Source: Pedobacter sp. BS3 (GTDB taxonomy: Bacteria; Bacteroidota; Bacteroidia; Sphingobacteriales; Sphingobacteriaceae). From it: 64,000 nucleotides of DNA. Positions 41,366-49,988 of this stretch are shown piece after piece (position 1 is the first letter of the stretch; every line of letters starts with the position of its first letter). Where the stretch lies: assembly GCF_008274585.1 (NCBI RefSeq), contig NZ_VTRT01000007.1:1-64000 (forward strand). Direction: 5' to 3'. Position numbers and translations under genes: made by a program. The notes below the pieces were generated by a model. That model saw nothing but the letters and a program-made list of their open reading frames with translations, searched no databases and had not been told where the DNA came from.

Positions 41366-42481
41366 ATGAGCTCACCCCAGCAAATCACAGAGAAGTTACT
41401 GGAAAAAACAGGTATTGTCATTAATGGAGACCATCCCTGGGATCCGCAGGTGCATCATCCCGGATTTTATGATCGTATTTTTAGTAAAGGTTCCCTGGGC
41501 CTGGGCGAAGCATATATGGACGGATGGTGGGATTGTAATGCCCTGGATGAGTTTTTTACACGTATATTGTATCACCAGTTAGACAAGAACGTGCCGTTTA
41601 ACTGGTCAGCTTTCTGGTATGCTCTAAAGGCGAAATTCATCAACCGGCAAACCCGTTCCCGGTCAAAAGAAGTGGCCCTGAAACATTACGATATTGGTAA
41701 TGACCTGTACCGGAAAATGCTGGATAAGCGAATGGTTTATTCGTGCGGTTACTGGAAAAATGCACAAACCTTAGACGAAGCCCAGGAAGCAAAGCTGGAT
41801 TTGATTTGCCGGAAACTAAAACTTGAGCCCGGTATGCGTTTGTTAGATATTGGTTGCGGCTGGGGCGGACTCGTTAATTTTGCGGTTACTCATTACGGCG
41901 TTTCGGCGGTAGGGATAACACTATCTGAACAACAGGCCATTATTGCCCGGCAGGTCAACAGCAGTTTACCCGTTGATATACATATACAGGATTACCGGGA
42001 TTTGCATGAAAAGTTTGACCGGATTGTTTCGGTAGGCATGTTTGAGCATGTTGGCTATAAAAACTACCGCACGTTGATGAAAACAGTGTCTGAAAATCTT
42101 AGCGATGATGGAATTTTTCTACTGCATAGCATCGGTGGTAATGAATCGGTAAACGCAACCGATCCGTGGATAAACAAATACATATTTCCAAATGGCATGC
42201 TACCCTCTATAGCACAAGTTGCCGGGGCAATTGAGGGGCTATTCATCATGGAAGACTGGCATAATTTCGGTACATATTACGATCGTACCTGTATGGCCTG
42301 GTTGAAAAATTTCGAACAACACTGGCCGGAACTGAGCAGTCATTACGGCGATACATTTTACCGGATGTGGAAATATTATTTATGTGTCAGCGCTTCCGCG
42401 TTCCGGTCGCGAAGAAATAACCTGTGGCAAATCGTACTTACCAAACCGGTTCGAAAAGTAGGTTATGATTCTGTACGATAA
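41366..42481 (+). CDS. cfa: Cyclopropane-fatty-acyl-phospholipid synthase
   Basis: A 371-residue SAM-dependent enzyme that adds a methylene bridge to unsaturated phospholipid acyl chains. KGSLGLGEAYMDGWWDC opens the family, HYDIGNDLYRKMLDKRMVYSCGYW is the substrate loop, LLDIGCGWGGLVNFA binds SAM, and IVSVGMFEHVGYKNY and the C-terminal helices follow. Full length. It stands about 130 bases after the fluoride operon and may have its own promoter; membrane remodelling would suit stress but that is inference. Confidence 0.94.
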   Translation: MSSPQQITEKLLEKTGIVINGDHPWDPQVHHPGFYDRIFSKGSLGLGEAYMDGWWDCNALDEFFTRILYHQLDKNVPFNWSAFWYALKAKFINRQTRSRSKEVALKHYDIGNDLYRKMLDKRMVYSCGYWKNAQTLDEAQEAKLDLICRKLKLEPGMRLLDIGCGWGGLVNFAVTHYGVSAVGITLSEQQAIIARQVNSSLPVDIHIQDYRDLHEKFDRIVSVGMFEHVGYKNYRTLMKTVSENLSDDGIFLLHSIGGNESVNATDPWINKYIFPNGMLPSIAQVAGAIEGLFIMEDWHNFGTYYDRTCMAWLKNFEQHWPELSSHYGDTFYRMWKYYLCVSASAFRSRRNNLWQIVLTKPVRKVGYDSVR

Positions 42482-42520
42482 TTGGATTTAGATTTTAAAG
42501 CCCCGATGGTTAGTGATTCG

Positions 42521-42555
42521 TCCATTATCAACTGTCCATTGTCAACTATCAAATC
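42521..42555. repeat. Five heptads (TCCATTA/TCAACTG alternating)
   Basis: Five 7-mers in one phase downstream of cfa, separated by about 30 bases of non-repetitive sequence from a longer array. Confidence 0.8.
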
Positions 42556-42586
42556 GCTTCCGAACTTTTCCAGCTTTCGGACTAAA

Positions 42587-42663
42587 CCCTCCGCCTTCCG
42601 CCCTTTAACCTAAAAAACGTACCACGTAAAACCTACAACTTATAACCTTCCACCTTTCAACTA
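42587..42663. repeat. Eleven heptads ending in a stop codon
   Basis: Eleven 7-mers (CCCTCCG, CCTTCCG, CCCTTTA, ACCTAAA and so on to TCAACTA) without phase slip. The last overlaps the stop codon of the leftward coiled-coil gene. Confidence 0.85.
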
Positions 42664-43272
42664 TCTTATTCCCCGGCTCATGTATTCATCCAGCTTATTG
42701 CGTTCGTCCTGCAGTTCACGGGCAAGTTTTTTCTCCTTTTCGTTGGCCCGGATCTTATGGTTTTGGTATTCTTCCGATAGCTCCTCAAAAAGTTTGATCC
42801 GGTAACGGGCTTCTTTTCTATGACGTGCCCCCTGGAAAACAAAAAAAGCCAGCACAGCTGCCAGGGCAAAAACCAGTAGCCACATAATGGTGCTATAAGT
42901 GCCTTTATTAATAGGTATGCCCAGGAATTTAATTTCGTTTACCATCGCGTTTGATTCGGCAAGCGTTTTATCCTTATTGGCCATGTTGTTTTTCAAATCG
43001 GCTATCACCTGTTGCTGTTCGTTCAGCTTATTTTGTAACTGGGCAGCATGGGCTCTTGCTTTACTTAAGGTGTCTGAAAAGTTTTTCCAGAGAGCGGCTA
43101 ACCGCGATTGATTAATGACCTTGTAACCCTGGTAATTGTTCGATTTGGATAGCATGTACAGGTACTGGCCCCGCAAGGTATTGTCTTTCACAGCTGTGGT
43201 GTCCTGCGCCATTGCCACCGAAACGGCAGACAGCCATCCCAAAAACATGCACGAAATAAATAATAGTTTCAT
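42661..43272 (-). CDS. Membrane-anchored coiled-coil protein, function unknown
   Basis: A 203-residue protein. Signal peptide MKLLFISCMFLGWLSAVSVAMAQ, a periplasmic helical region with coiled-coil character (SKARAHAAQLQNKLNEQQQVIADLKNNM), one membrane helix (TIMWLLVFALAAVLAFFVFQ) and a basic, charged cytoplasmic coiled coil to the end. The gene is conserved-looking but I recognise no catalytic domain. It is transcribed alone and diverges from the prephenate dehydrogenase gene. Confidence 0.8.
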   Translation of the reverse strand: MKLLFISCMFLGWLSAVSVAMAQDTTAVKDNTLRGQYLYMLSKSNNYQGYKVINQSRLAALWKNFSDTLSKARAHAAQLQNKLNEQQQVIADLKNNMANKDKTLAESNAMVNEIKFLGIPINKGTYSTIMWLLVFALAAVLAFFVFQGARHRKEARYRIKLFEELSEEYQNHKIRANEKEKKLARELQDERNKLDEYMSRGIR

Positions 43273-43453
43273 CTGTTATTTTATATTTTTAATGGTTAGA
43301 TGGAACCTTTGATGATTAAAATAAATATTTATCTTGACGTCTAATATTTATTTTAATCATGTCGGGCTCATAGTTTAGTATTCTGGTTCCACTTATCTAA
43401 ACAGCATACGTATAAATTTATTGTGTTTTACCGTGGGATATTAATTGCATAGC

Positions 43454-43461
43454 TATCTTTA
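43454..43461 (+). promoter_or_regulatory. -7 promoter box for tyrA (TATCTTTA)
   Basis: One mismatch to TAnnTTTG, ending four bases before the chosen ATG, the same near-leaderless arrangement as hisS. No clear -33 box. Confidence 0.35.
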
Positions 43462-43465
43462 CAGC

Positions 43466-44722
43466 ATGAACATAGGTATCATTGGTTTAGGCGATATGGG
43501 GAAGCTTTATGCCAAAGCTTTTGCCAAAGCCGGTTACAGGGTAATGGGTTGCGATGTTCCGCAGCTGCGTGAAAGCCTTTCTGCCGAGCTATCTCCTTTC
43601 GGGATAGAAGTGGCCGAAGACGGTATCCAGGTTTCCCGGTCGTCAGATTTTATCATTTATTCGGTAGAAGCCGAGAAGATAAAAGATGTAGTGGCAGCTT
43701 ATGGTCATGCTACCAAATATGGCGCTATTGTTGGCGGACAGACCTCGGTCAAACATCCCGAAATCGAGGCTTTCGAAACCTATTTGCCAAAAGATGTCAA
43801 TATTGTAACCTGTCATTCATTACATGGGCCTGGTTTCTCAACAGCGGGGCAGCAGCTTATTGTTATCCGGCATCGAGCTACAGACGACGCCTATAAAAAA
43901 GCGCTTAACATATATGAAGCGCTTGGCTCAAACATTGCCGAGATACCGGATTACCATGTGCACGATAAAATTGTTGCCGATACGCAGGCTCTTACACACA
44001 TGGGTTTTGAAAGTATGGGTACGGCCTGGAAAAACGCTAAATTTTTTCCCTGGGATAACGATTCGTACAATAATGGCGGTATTGATAACGTGAAAATTCT
44101 GACTACCTTACGGATATTTGCCTATAAGGCACACGTATATGCCGGGCTTGCTATCCTCAATCCGTATGCCCGTAAGCAGGTTAAGCGTTATGCCGAATCT
44201 GAGTCGGAGTTATTTAAGCTGATGATACAGGAAAACGCCAAAGCCTTTCGCGAACGTATTTACCGGGCAAAAGAGTTTGTTTTTCATGAGAGCTGTGAGC
44301 TGCTGATGTTGGACGACAGTATTATGAAAACCTATAAGCTGTCGGAAGGTTCCGGCGTACGCAAACCCAATTCGCATTTAAGTTTGCTGGCGATGGTTGA
44401 TGCCTGGTACCATTTAGGTGTTAACCCTTACGATAACCTGGTGGGGCAAACACCACCTTTCCGGCTGCGGTTGGGTATTGCCGAGTACCTGTTTAAAAAC
44501 GAGGACTTGCTGGAAGAATCGCTGGAAACCGCTTTGTTTGATAAAACGATCCGGGGCGATGACCTGGAATTTCACTCGGCGGTACGGGAATGGGCTTCCA
44601 TTATCGGCTACGGCGACCTGGTTGGTTACAAAGCCCATTTTGAAGATACCAAGGCTTTCTTTGAAGATAAATTGCAGGACGGACTGAAGCAAAGTGCCGA
44701 ACTGATCAAGCGGCTGGGATAG
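43466..44722 (+). CDS. tyrA: Prephenate dehydrogenase of the fungal TYR1 type
   Basis: A 418-residue NAD(P)-dependent enzyme converting prephenate toward tyrosine. The Rossmann motif is IGIIGLGDMGKLYAKAFAKAG; RSSDFIIYSVEAEKI, AIVGGQTSVKHPEIEAFE, CHSLHGPG, HDKIVADTQALTHMGFESMG and PNSHLSLLAMVDAWYHLGVNPYD follow. Length and these segments match yeast Tyr1p along its whole length as I remember that sequence, unlike the ~280-residue bacterial TyrA. The start is ATG at 43466; a frame from 43445 overlaps the -7 box. Confidence 0.88.
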   Translation: MNIGIIGLGDMGKLYAKAFAKAGYRVMGCDVPQLRESLSAELSPFGIEVAEDGIQVSRSSDFIIYSVEAEKIKDVVAAYGHATKYGAIVGGQTSVKHPEIEAFETYLPKDVNIVTCHSLHGPGFSTAGQQLIVIRHRATDDAYKKALNIYEALGSNIAEIPDYHVHDKIVADTQALTHMGFESMGTAWKNAKFFPWDNDSYNNGGIDNVKILTTLRIFAYKAHVYAGLAILNPYARKQVKRYAESESELFKLMIQENAKAFRERIYRAKEFVFHESCELLMLDDSIMKTYKLSEGSGVRKPNSHLSLLAMVDAWYHLGVNPYDNLVGQTPPFRLRLGIAEYLFKNEDLLEESLETALFDKTIRGDDLEFHSAVREWASIIGYGDLVGYKAHFEDTKAFFEDKLQDGLKQSAELIKRLG

Positions 44723-44741
44723 CGGTTCTATTCCGGCTAAA

Positions 44742-46115
44742 TTATAAGGTTCTGCTTTTCATCTTAGCCAGTTCATTGCTAAAACGTGTAACATATTCTT
44801 TGGGTAATAACTTCTTCTTAGCGGTTCTGATAGCGATTTTTTGTGCAACTTCGGCTTTTGTATAAAGTTGCAGGCGATAATATAAATGCGCCTGGGTATC
44901 GTAATAAGCCGGACTCGGGTTGATAGCTATTGCCCGTTCAACCCAGGATAAGGCTTTATTTAGATAAACGGGATTTGTGGTACCGGTCTGGTAAAAGTCC
45001 CAGGCTATGTTATTTAGTTTTGAGGCATAGCCGGTTGGAGTAGTAATTCTTGACGGGCTGTAAACTAAAGTTCGGTTGGCGGTATCGCTAACGGATGCCT
45101 GAATTTTCTTTCGTGCTGCCTTTGCCGAATCCAATTCCCGTTGGTGAAAACGTTTTGCTGAGTCTAAGCTGATGTTGAGATAATAACGACTGACAAAATC
45201 CACGCCCCGGGCCAAAAAGTTGGCGGTGTCTTTAGTGCCTTTAAAGTAGGCAAGTAGCTGGCTTTGACCTGCGCCTCTGCCGGCTTCCAGGTTTTTTCCA
45301 TAAGCGCCTTTCGCGAAGCTTGCAATTTGATAGGCCAGGCGAATATTGCAGGTAGCTATAGCTTTGGCCATAGAGTTTGTGATAATCCGGGAGTTGATAT
45401 TGGTGCGACTGACTGAAGGCAATGATTTATAAATGCTGTCTTTTAGTTTACGGTTCAAGGTAGCCAGTTTATAAGCACTGCTATCAATAGCTGGCCCGGC
45501 CTCCAGGATAAATACCACTTCATCAAATGAGTTGAGATCATCAATTTTTAATTGCTTTACATATTCTTCAATCAAATTGGCATTATCTAAATATCCCAGG
45601 CGCTTCCTTTCAGTGATATAGGTTTTAAGGAAAGTTCGCGACCGGTCACCTTTACGGTACAGGCTGTCGTAAGCAGAAAGATTTTTACCGCTTTCCCATA
45701 TATTGAGCGCATAATTTGCAGCTGCTACATATCGTTGCGCAGACGAAGAATAGCCTGTTGTACGATAAATAGGTGTGCCGTTAGTATCCAGGTAAAGGAA
45801 GCAAGGCAATGTGTAAATTTTATAATGTGCAGCCAGCTTAGAGGTTTCTGCATTGTTCCAGGTCAGCCGCTGGTAAATAAACTCGCTGATTAAAACCTGC
45901 TGAACGGATTTATCGTGAAAAACAGACAATATCTTCCTGCTTTGTTCATTGCTTGCCATTACCGGTACATCAAACATTAGCAGTACCGGCTTATGTTCTT
46001 GTCTGGCCTTATTTAATAACGAAGCAAGGAGTGCGTTATTAGCCGGAACTTGTGCGTATAAATATCCTGATAAAGTAAGCGCTGTCGCTACAAGCGAAAA
46101 GAAGATCCTTTTCAT
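44742..46115 (-). CDS. Secreted thioredoxin-fold protein
   Basis: A 457-residue protein with a signal peptide (MKRIFFSLVATALTLSGYLYAQ). The N-terminal domain is thioredoxin-like: ARQEHKPVLLMFDVPVMASNEQSRKIL, LISEFIYQRLTWNNAETSKLAAHYKIYTLPCFLYLDTNG. The CxxC site is absent (DVPVMAS). The rest is helical, ending in a TPR-like region (KALSWVERAIAINPSPAYYDTQAHLYYRLQLYTKAEVAQKIAI). Periplasmic; function unknown, not an oxidoreductase by sequence. The start at 46115 gives the signal peptide; the longer frame reads through the MITE. Confidence 0.82.
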   Translation of the reverse strand: MKRIFFSLVATALTLSGYLYAQVPANNALLASLLNKARQEHKPVLLMFDVPVMASNEQSRKILSVFHDKSVQQVLISEFIYQRLTWNNAETSKLAAHYKIYTLPCFLYLDTNGTPIYRTTGYSSSAQRYVAAANYALNIWESGKNLSAYDSLYRKGDRSRTFLKTYITERKRLGYLDNANLIEEYVKQLKIDDLNSFDEVVFILEAGPAIDSSAYKLATLNRKLKDSIYKSLPSVSRTNINSRIITNSMAKAIATCNIRLAYQIASFAKGAYGKNLEAGRGAGQSQLLAYFKGTKDTANFLARGVDFVSRYYLNISLDSAKRFHQRELDSAKAARKKIQASVSDTANRTLVYSPSRITTPTGYASKLNNIAWDFYQTGTTNPVYLNKALSWVERAIAINPSPAYYDTQAHLYYRLQLYTKAEVAQKIAIRTAKKKLLPKEYVTRFSNELAKMKSRTL

Positions 46116-46188
46116 GGTTTGATAAGATGTTAGGTTTAAAGATTTTGCTTTAAATATAAATCTTTTTAATTGGATAACAGGAACAAAC

Positions 46189-46301
46189 GGGTGCATTTCA
46201 AATTGTCGCATTACTTGCTTCGTGTGGTTGGTGGGGACACCGCCCACGGCTTCCGCCCCGGTTGGTGTCCCCACCAACCGGCGACAATTTGAATTGCACC
46301 C
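46189..46301. mobile_element. 113-bp MITE with 21-bp inverted ends and 8-bp target duplication
   Basis: Ends GGGTGCATTTCAAATTGTCG... and its near-perfect inverse (20 of 21 match). A nested 16-bp perfect inverted repeat is at 46226-46241 and 46264-46279. GAACAAAC is present directly before (46181-46188) and after (46302-46309). It carries no gene and must be moved by a transposase elsewhere. It lies between two divergent genes and may carry part of their promoters. Confidence 0.92.
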
Positions 46302-46381
46302 GAACAAACTGTGCCGGTATTTTTAATTGCAAGGTTACATTCTGTGCTCGAGGTGTATTAACTGGAAATAACCAATTAGTG

Positions 46382-47221
46382 ATGAAAAAACGTAAGGTAA
46401 TTTTATGGGGATGTATGGGCATGCTGCTCTATGCATGCAGTAATGGCAATAAATCGGCCGAGAGTATTAATATGGCTTTAGATACGATGGCTATGCCCGG
46501 CGATGATTCGGTAAAGCTGGTTAAAACGGCCGGTATGGATTTTAAGGTATCCGATGTTAATAAAACCAGTATGGAGCTGTCGGGTATTGTTCGTCAGAAC
46601 GGGGGGCTGGTAACGCATAAGCGGATAGAAACGGTAGAGAATGGCAGTAAACATATCCGCTTGTCAGCAGATTCGTTATTGGTAATCAGTTCATCGTTTA
46701 AACGGGCGGAAATGACCGTTCGGATTCCGTCAGAGCAGTTGGAAGATTTTATGTACCGGGTTGGTTCGCTGGCTAAGGTAATATGGTCGAGTAACCTGGA
46801 TGTAGACGATAAAGGCCTGGATTACCTGTCGTCAAAACTAAAACAAAAGAATTATTCGGCTTTACCTTTAAAACCCGGAGCAGTAAATAAAGCCAGCGAT
46901 GCGGTAACAGCTATTGATAAACAGAACGAAAATGTAGACTTGTTAATAGCCAACAAACGTATCGATGCCGCGGTGCAGTACAGTACGCTTCAGCTCAATT
47001 TCTCTGAAAATGCGCTTGTTCATAAGGAAACCATAGCCAACACCGACCTTTCTGATTATAACCTGCCGTTTCTCAGTCGCGTAGGGCAGGCTTTTGTAAG
47101 CGGCCTGAATTTGTTCGAAACCTTTATTGTAGCCTGTGTGCACCTGTGGTTATTCATTATAACCGGCATACTGGTATGGTTTATCATCCGGAAGTACAAA
47201 GGCAAAGGAGCGGCGGTGTAA
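46382..47221 (+). CDS. DUF4349 lipoprotein
   Basis: A 279-residue protein. Lipoprotein signal with lipobox LYAC (MKKRKVILWGCMGMLLYACSNGN), then the DUF4349 domain: AEMTVRIPSEQLEDFMYRVGSLAKVIWSSNLDVDD..., a coiled-coil stretch, and a C-terminal membrane helix (LWLFIITGILVWFIIRKYK). Typical length and layout for the family, whose function is unknown. The start at 46382 excludes MITE sequence that is open upstream. Confidence 0.88.
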   Translation: MKKRKVILWGCMGMLLYACSNGNKSAESINMALDTMAMPGDDSVKLVKTAGMDFKVSDVNKTSMELSGIVRQNGGLVTHKRIETVENGSKHIRLSADSLLVISSSFKRAEMTVRIPSEQLEDFMYRVGSLAKVIWSSNLDVDDKGLDYLSSKLKQKNYSALPLKPGAVNKASDAVTAIDKQNENVDLLIANKRIDAAVQYSTLQLNFSENALVHKETIANTDLSDYNLPFLSRVGQAFVSGLNLFETFIVACVHLWLFIITGILVWFIIRKYKGKGAAV

Positions 47222-47238
47222 TAGGATAGACAAAAGCA

Positions 47239-49167
47239 TTAGCGCAGAATTACGACCCATCCGGAAATGGTCTTTTCATTTCTTTCTTTAAGGTCAATGG
47301 TGTAGTAATATATTCCTGCCGGCAGATCTTTACCTCCGTTTTTACCATCCCAGGCATCCGGGTATCCAACACTTCTAAAGGCAACATTACCATAACGGTT
47401 ATAAACTGTTAATACTGAATGGGGATAAGTGTTTAACGCGGCGATATTCCAGGTATCGTTGATACCATCTCCATTGGGAGAAAACGTATTCGGAATTTCA
47501 AGCGACTGGTACACCCGTATAAAAACCTGGTCTTCATTCATCGGGCAACCATCGCTGGTAAAGGCTTTTAATGTATAGGTGATATCGTGTAGAGGTGTGG
47601 CAATGGGAGTGAGACTGTGCGGGTTGTCCAGGAAGTCGGACGGTTCCCATACAATATAGTAATCGGAGTTCCGGTTAACGGTACCTTTTAAATAGACCGG
47701 GTGCTTTTGCACTGTTATTTGGTCATCGCCGGCATTAACCTCTATTTTTGGAGATACCTTGAGGGTTACCTTGGCTGAAGCCTGGCAGCCGCTGGCACTG
47801 GTTACCAGCACGGTATATGTAGTTGTGGTTAGAGGCTTGGCTACAGGGTTCTGAGTGTTGGGATCTGAAAGCCCCGTAGCCGGCGACCACTGGTACATTA
47901 TTCCACCGCTTGCATTGAGCGTGGTGCTTTCGCCCTCGCATAGCATGATATCCTGGCCGGCATCGGCATGAGGCAATGGATTTACGGTTACCTTGGTCGT
48001 CCTGTTATAGGTACAGAGGCCGTTATTGATAGTAACGGAATAAGTTCCGGCCTGGTTTAATTGAATATGGGGAATAGCAGGTTTTTGCTCAGTTGAAGTC
48101 CAGCCATTGGGGCCGGTCCACTTAAAAAAACCGGTGGCTTCGAGGTTAAGCTGCAAGGTGCTTCCTTCACAAACGGGAAGTGTTTCTGCTGCAATAACAG
48201 GGGGCGGATCTACAGTTACGCTTATCGGATCGGAAGCTACGCGGCAGGAGGGCGAGTTGAAATTAGCGGTTTCTGCAACCAGCATGCGGTAATAGTAGGC
48301 GCCTGCCGGAACGTTGACAAATGAAGCGGTATAAGCAGGATGAGTGGCACTGTTTCCGGGAATATCCATCCAGTTTATTCCGTCATCACTTTGCTGCCAT
48401 TGGTAGCGGGGTGAGGTATAAAAGGTAGAAACATCTGCTGTAGTAAATTCAAGGGATCTTGTATCTCCTTCGCACAGGTGTGTGCTGTTTGAACCGGTAC
48501 CGGTAATAACAGGATTTAATGTGGGGCCGGCCGGCCGGAAGGTAATATCGTCAAGCGCCAGGTCATTGCCCGGAATGGAGCCCCCGGGTGCATTGTTTTT
48601 TATAGCCAGCACAATATCAGGCTGTCCCGGCTGTGTTGTAAAGGTAACACTGTATTTTTTCCATTCGGGAGTTGCCGTTTTCTCAATATCACCTGTGTTT
48701 ATATTCTTTAAAACAGTGCCATTGGGTGTTTCAATGGTAAAAGTAACATTGGGGTATAAGTTGTCTTTTTTGTTGATATTAATTATCCAGGCGGCAAATT
48801 CGTAAGTAGTATTGGGGCAGAGGCCGGTCACGGTTTGCCGGTAAAAATCTTTGCCGGCCACAGGATCGGAGTTTACAACCATCATATATCCGTTGGTATC
48901 TCCGGGAGTATGATCTTCGGGTAAAATATGCCAGGCGCTGCTAAAGCAGTTTGGCGATCGTGTTGCGATAATATAATTTCCATCGTTAGGACAATCGGTA
49001 TAAATCCGCTGATAGCCTGTGCTGGCGGTAAAGTTTGGGCCGGTGGCTGCCGAACCGAAATCGATATTAACTACCGGATCGCCAAAGCTTCCTCCTGCAG
49101 GTTGTGAAAAACTAAGAAATGGCAGCAGTATGAAAAAAAGTATAGCCAATAATTCTCCTGCCTTCAT
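47239..49167 (-). CDS. Gliding-motility type (T9SS type B) secreted multidomain protein
   Basis: A 642-residue exported protein. Signal peptide MKAGELLAILFFILLPFLSFSQ. An N-terminal carbohydrate-binding-like sandwich (TGLCPNTTYEFAAWIININ ... LALDDITFRP), then Ig/PKD-like repeats (LCEGDTRSLEF, VCEGSTLQLNLE, LCEGESTTLNASGG) and the CHU_C terminal domain: IPNTFSPNGDGINDTWNI, LTVYNRYGNVAF, DLPAGIYYYTIDL. The last is the type B signal for type IX secretion. The start at 49167 gives the signal peptide. Confidence 0.92.
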   Translation of the reverse strand: MKAGELLAILFFILLPFLSFSQPAGGSFGDPVVNIDFGSAATGPNFTASTGYQRIYTDCPNDGNYIIATRSPNCFSSAWHILPEDHTPGDTNGYMMVVNSDPVAGKDFYRQTVTGLCPNTTYEFAAWIININKKDNLYPNVTFTIETPNGTVLKNINTGDIEKTATPEWKKYSVTFTTQPGQPDIVLAIKNNAPGGSIPGNDLALDDITFRPAGPTLNPVITGTGSNSTHLCEGDTRSLEFTTADVSTFYTSPRYQWQQSDDGINWMDIPGNSATHPAYTASFVNVPAGAYYYRMLVAETANFNSPSCRVASDPISVTVDPPPVIAAETLPVCEGSTLQLNLEATGFFKWTGPNGWTSTEQKPAIPHIQLNQAGTYSVTINNGLCTYNRTTKVTVNPLPHADAGQDIMLCEGESTTLNASGGIMYQWSPATGLSDPNTQNPVAKPLTTTTYTVLVTSASGCQASAKVTLKVSPKIEVNAGDDQITVQKHPVYLKGTVNRNSDYYIVWEPSDFLDNPHSLTPIATPLHDITYTLKAFTSDGCPMNEDQVFIRVYQSLEIPNTFSPNGDGINDTWNIAALNTYPHSVLTVYNRYGNVAFRSVGYPDAWDGKNGGKDLPAGIYYYTIDLKERNEKTISGWVVILR

Positions 49168-49286
49168 GCAAGTATCCTGCTGTTTAAATGTGGCGCAATA
49201 TGATTCTTTTTTATCAAACAAACAATCCGGGGTACACAACAAAAATCTGTTATTGCTTATTTACTTTCTGCTTTGAGTCTTCAGCC

Positions 49287-49988
49287 TTAGCTGTTTTCCG
49301 GCGAATCCAAATTGCTTTTGTATAAATGGCCCAGTGGAAGTTTGATATCGGCTATAAAAACATGGTCGACGGTATAGGATTGCATAAAAGCTTTGTTTAT
49401 GGCGTATGAACGGTGTACCTGTACCATAAACGGCTTGTCCAATTTGGTTAAAAACGATTTCAGAAACTCCCGGACGATATATGTTTTTTTATCGAGGGTA
49501 TGTATTTCAGTATACATATTATCCGCCTTTAAATAAACAATCTGGTGGTAGTTTATAACTGTCTTTTTAGTGCCCTGTTTTACCATAATGGTTTCTGACG
49601 GACTCCCCGAGAAATATTTATGCAGCACTACTTCTATATTGCTGTATATGGCGCTCTCATTAAAAGGTTTGGTGATATAGGCGGCAGGTTCGGTGGTTTT
49701 GGCCCGGTTTACAGTGGCCATATCGGCATTGGCGGTAATGTAAATAAACGGTATCTTATAAAGATGGTTAATGTGAGAGGCTAAGTCTATACCATCGTTT
49801 TGGGAGTAATTTAGGCCAATGTCCAATAGCACGAGGTTGGGCAAATGTTTTTCCATGAGCGCAATCGCTTCCTGATAACGATGTGCGACCCCTGCCACCT
49901 GATAGCCCAAGCGTATAATCATCCGCCTTAATTCTTCGGCAATAATGGATTCATCTTCTACAATTAATATCCTTACCTCACTGTTCAT
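49287..49988 (-). CDS. LytTR-family response regulator
   Basis: A 233-residue regulator. Receiver domain: ILIVEDESIIAEELRRMI, phosphoacceptor Asp in LVLLDIGLNYSQNDGID, IYITANADM and the lysine in AYITKPFNES. The LytTR DNA-binding domain has VYLKADNMYTEIHTLDKKTYIVREFLKSF and VQVHRSYAINKAF. It overlaps the upstream kinase gene by 4 bp, so they form a two-component pair. Target genes unknown. Confidence 0.94.
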   Translation of the reverse strand: MNSEVRILIVEDESIIAEELRRMIIRLGYQVAGVAHRYQEAIALMEKHLPNLVLLDIGLNYSQNDGIDLASHINHLYKIPFIYITANADMATVNRAKTTEPAAYITKPFNESAIYSNIEVVLHKYFSGSPSETIMVKQGTKKTVINYHQIVYLKADNMYTEIHTLDKKTYIVREFLKSFLTKLDKPFMVQVHRSYAINKAFMQSYTVDHVFIADIKLPLGHLYKSNLDSPENS

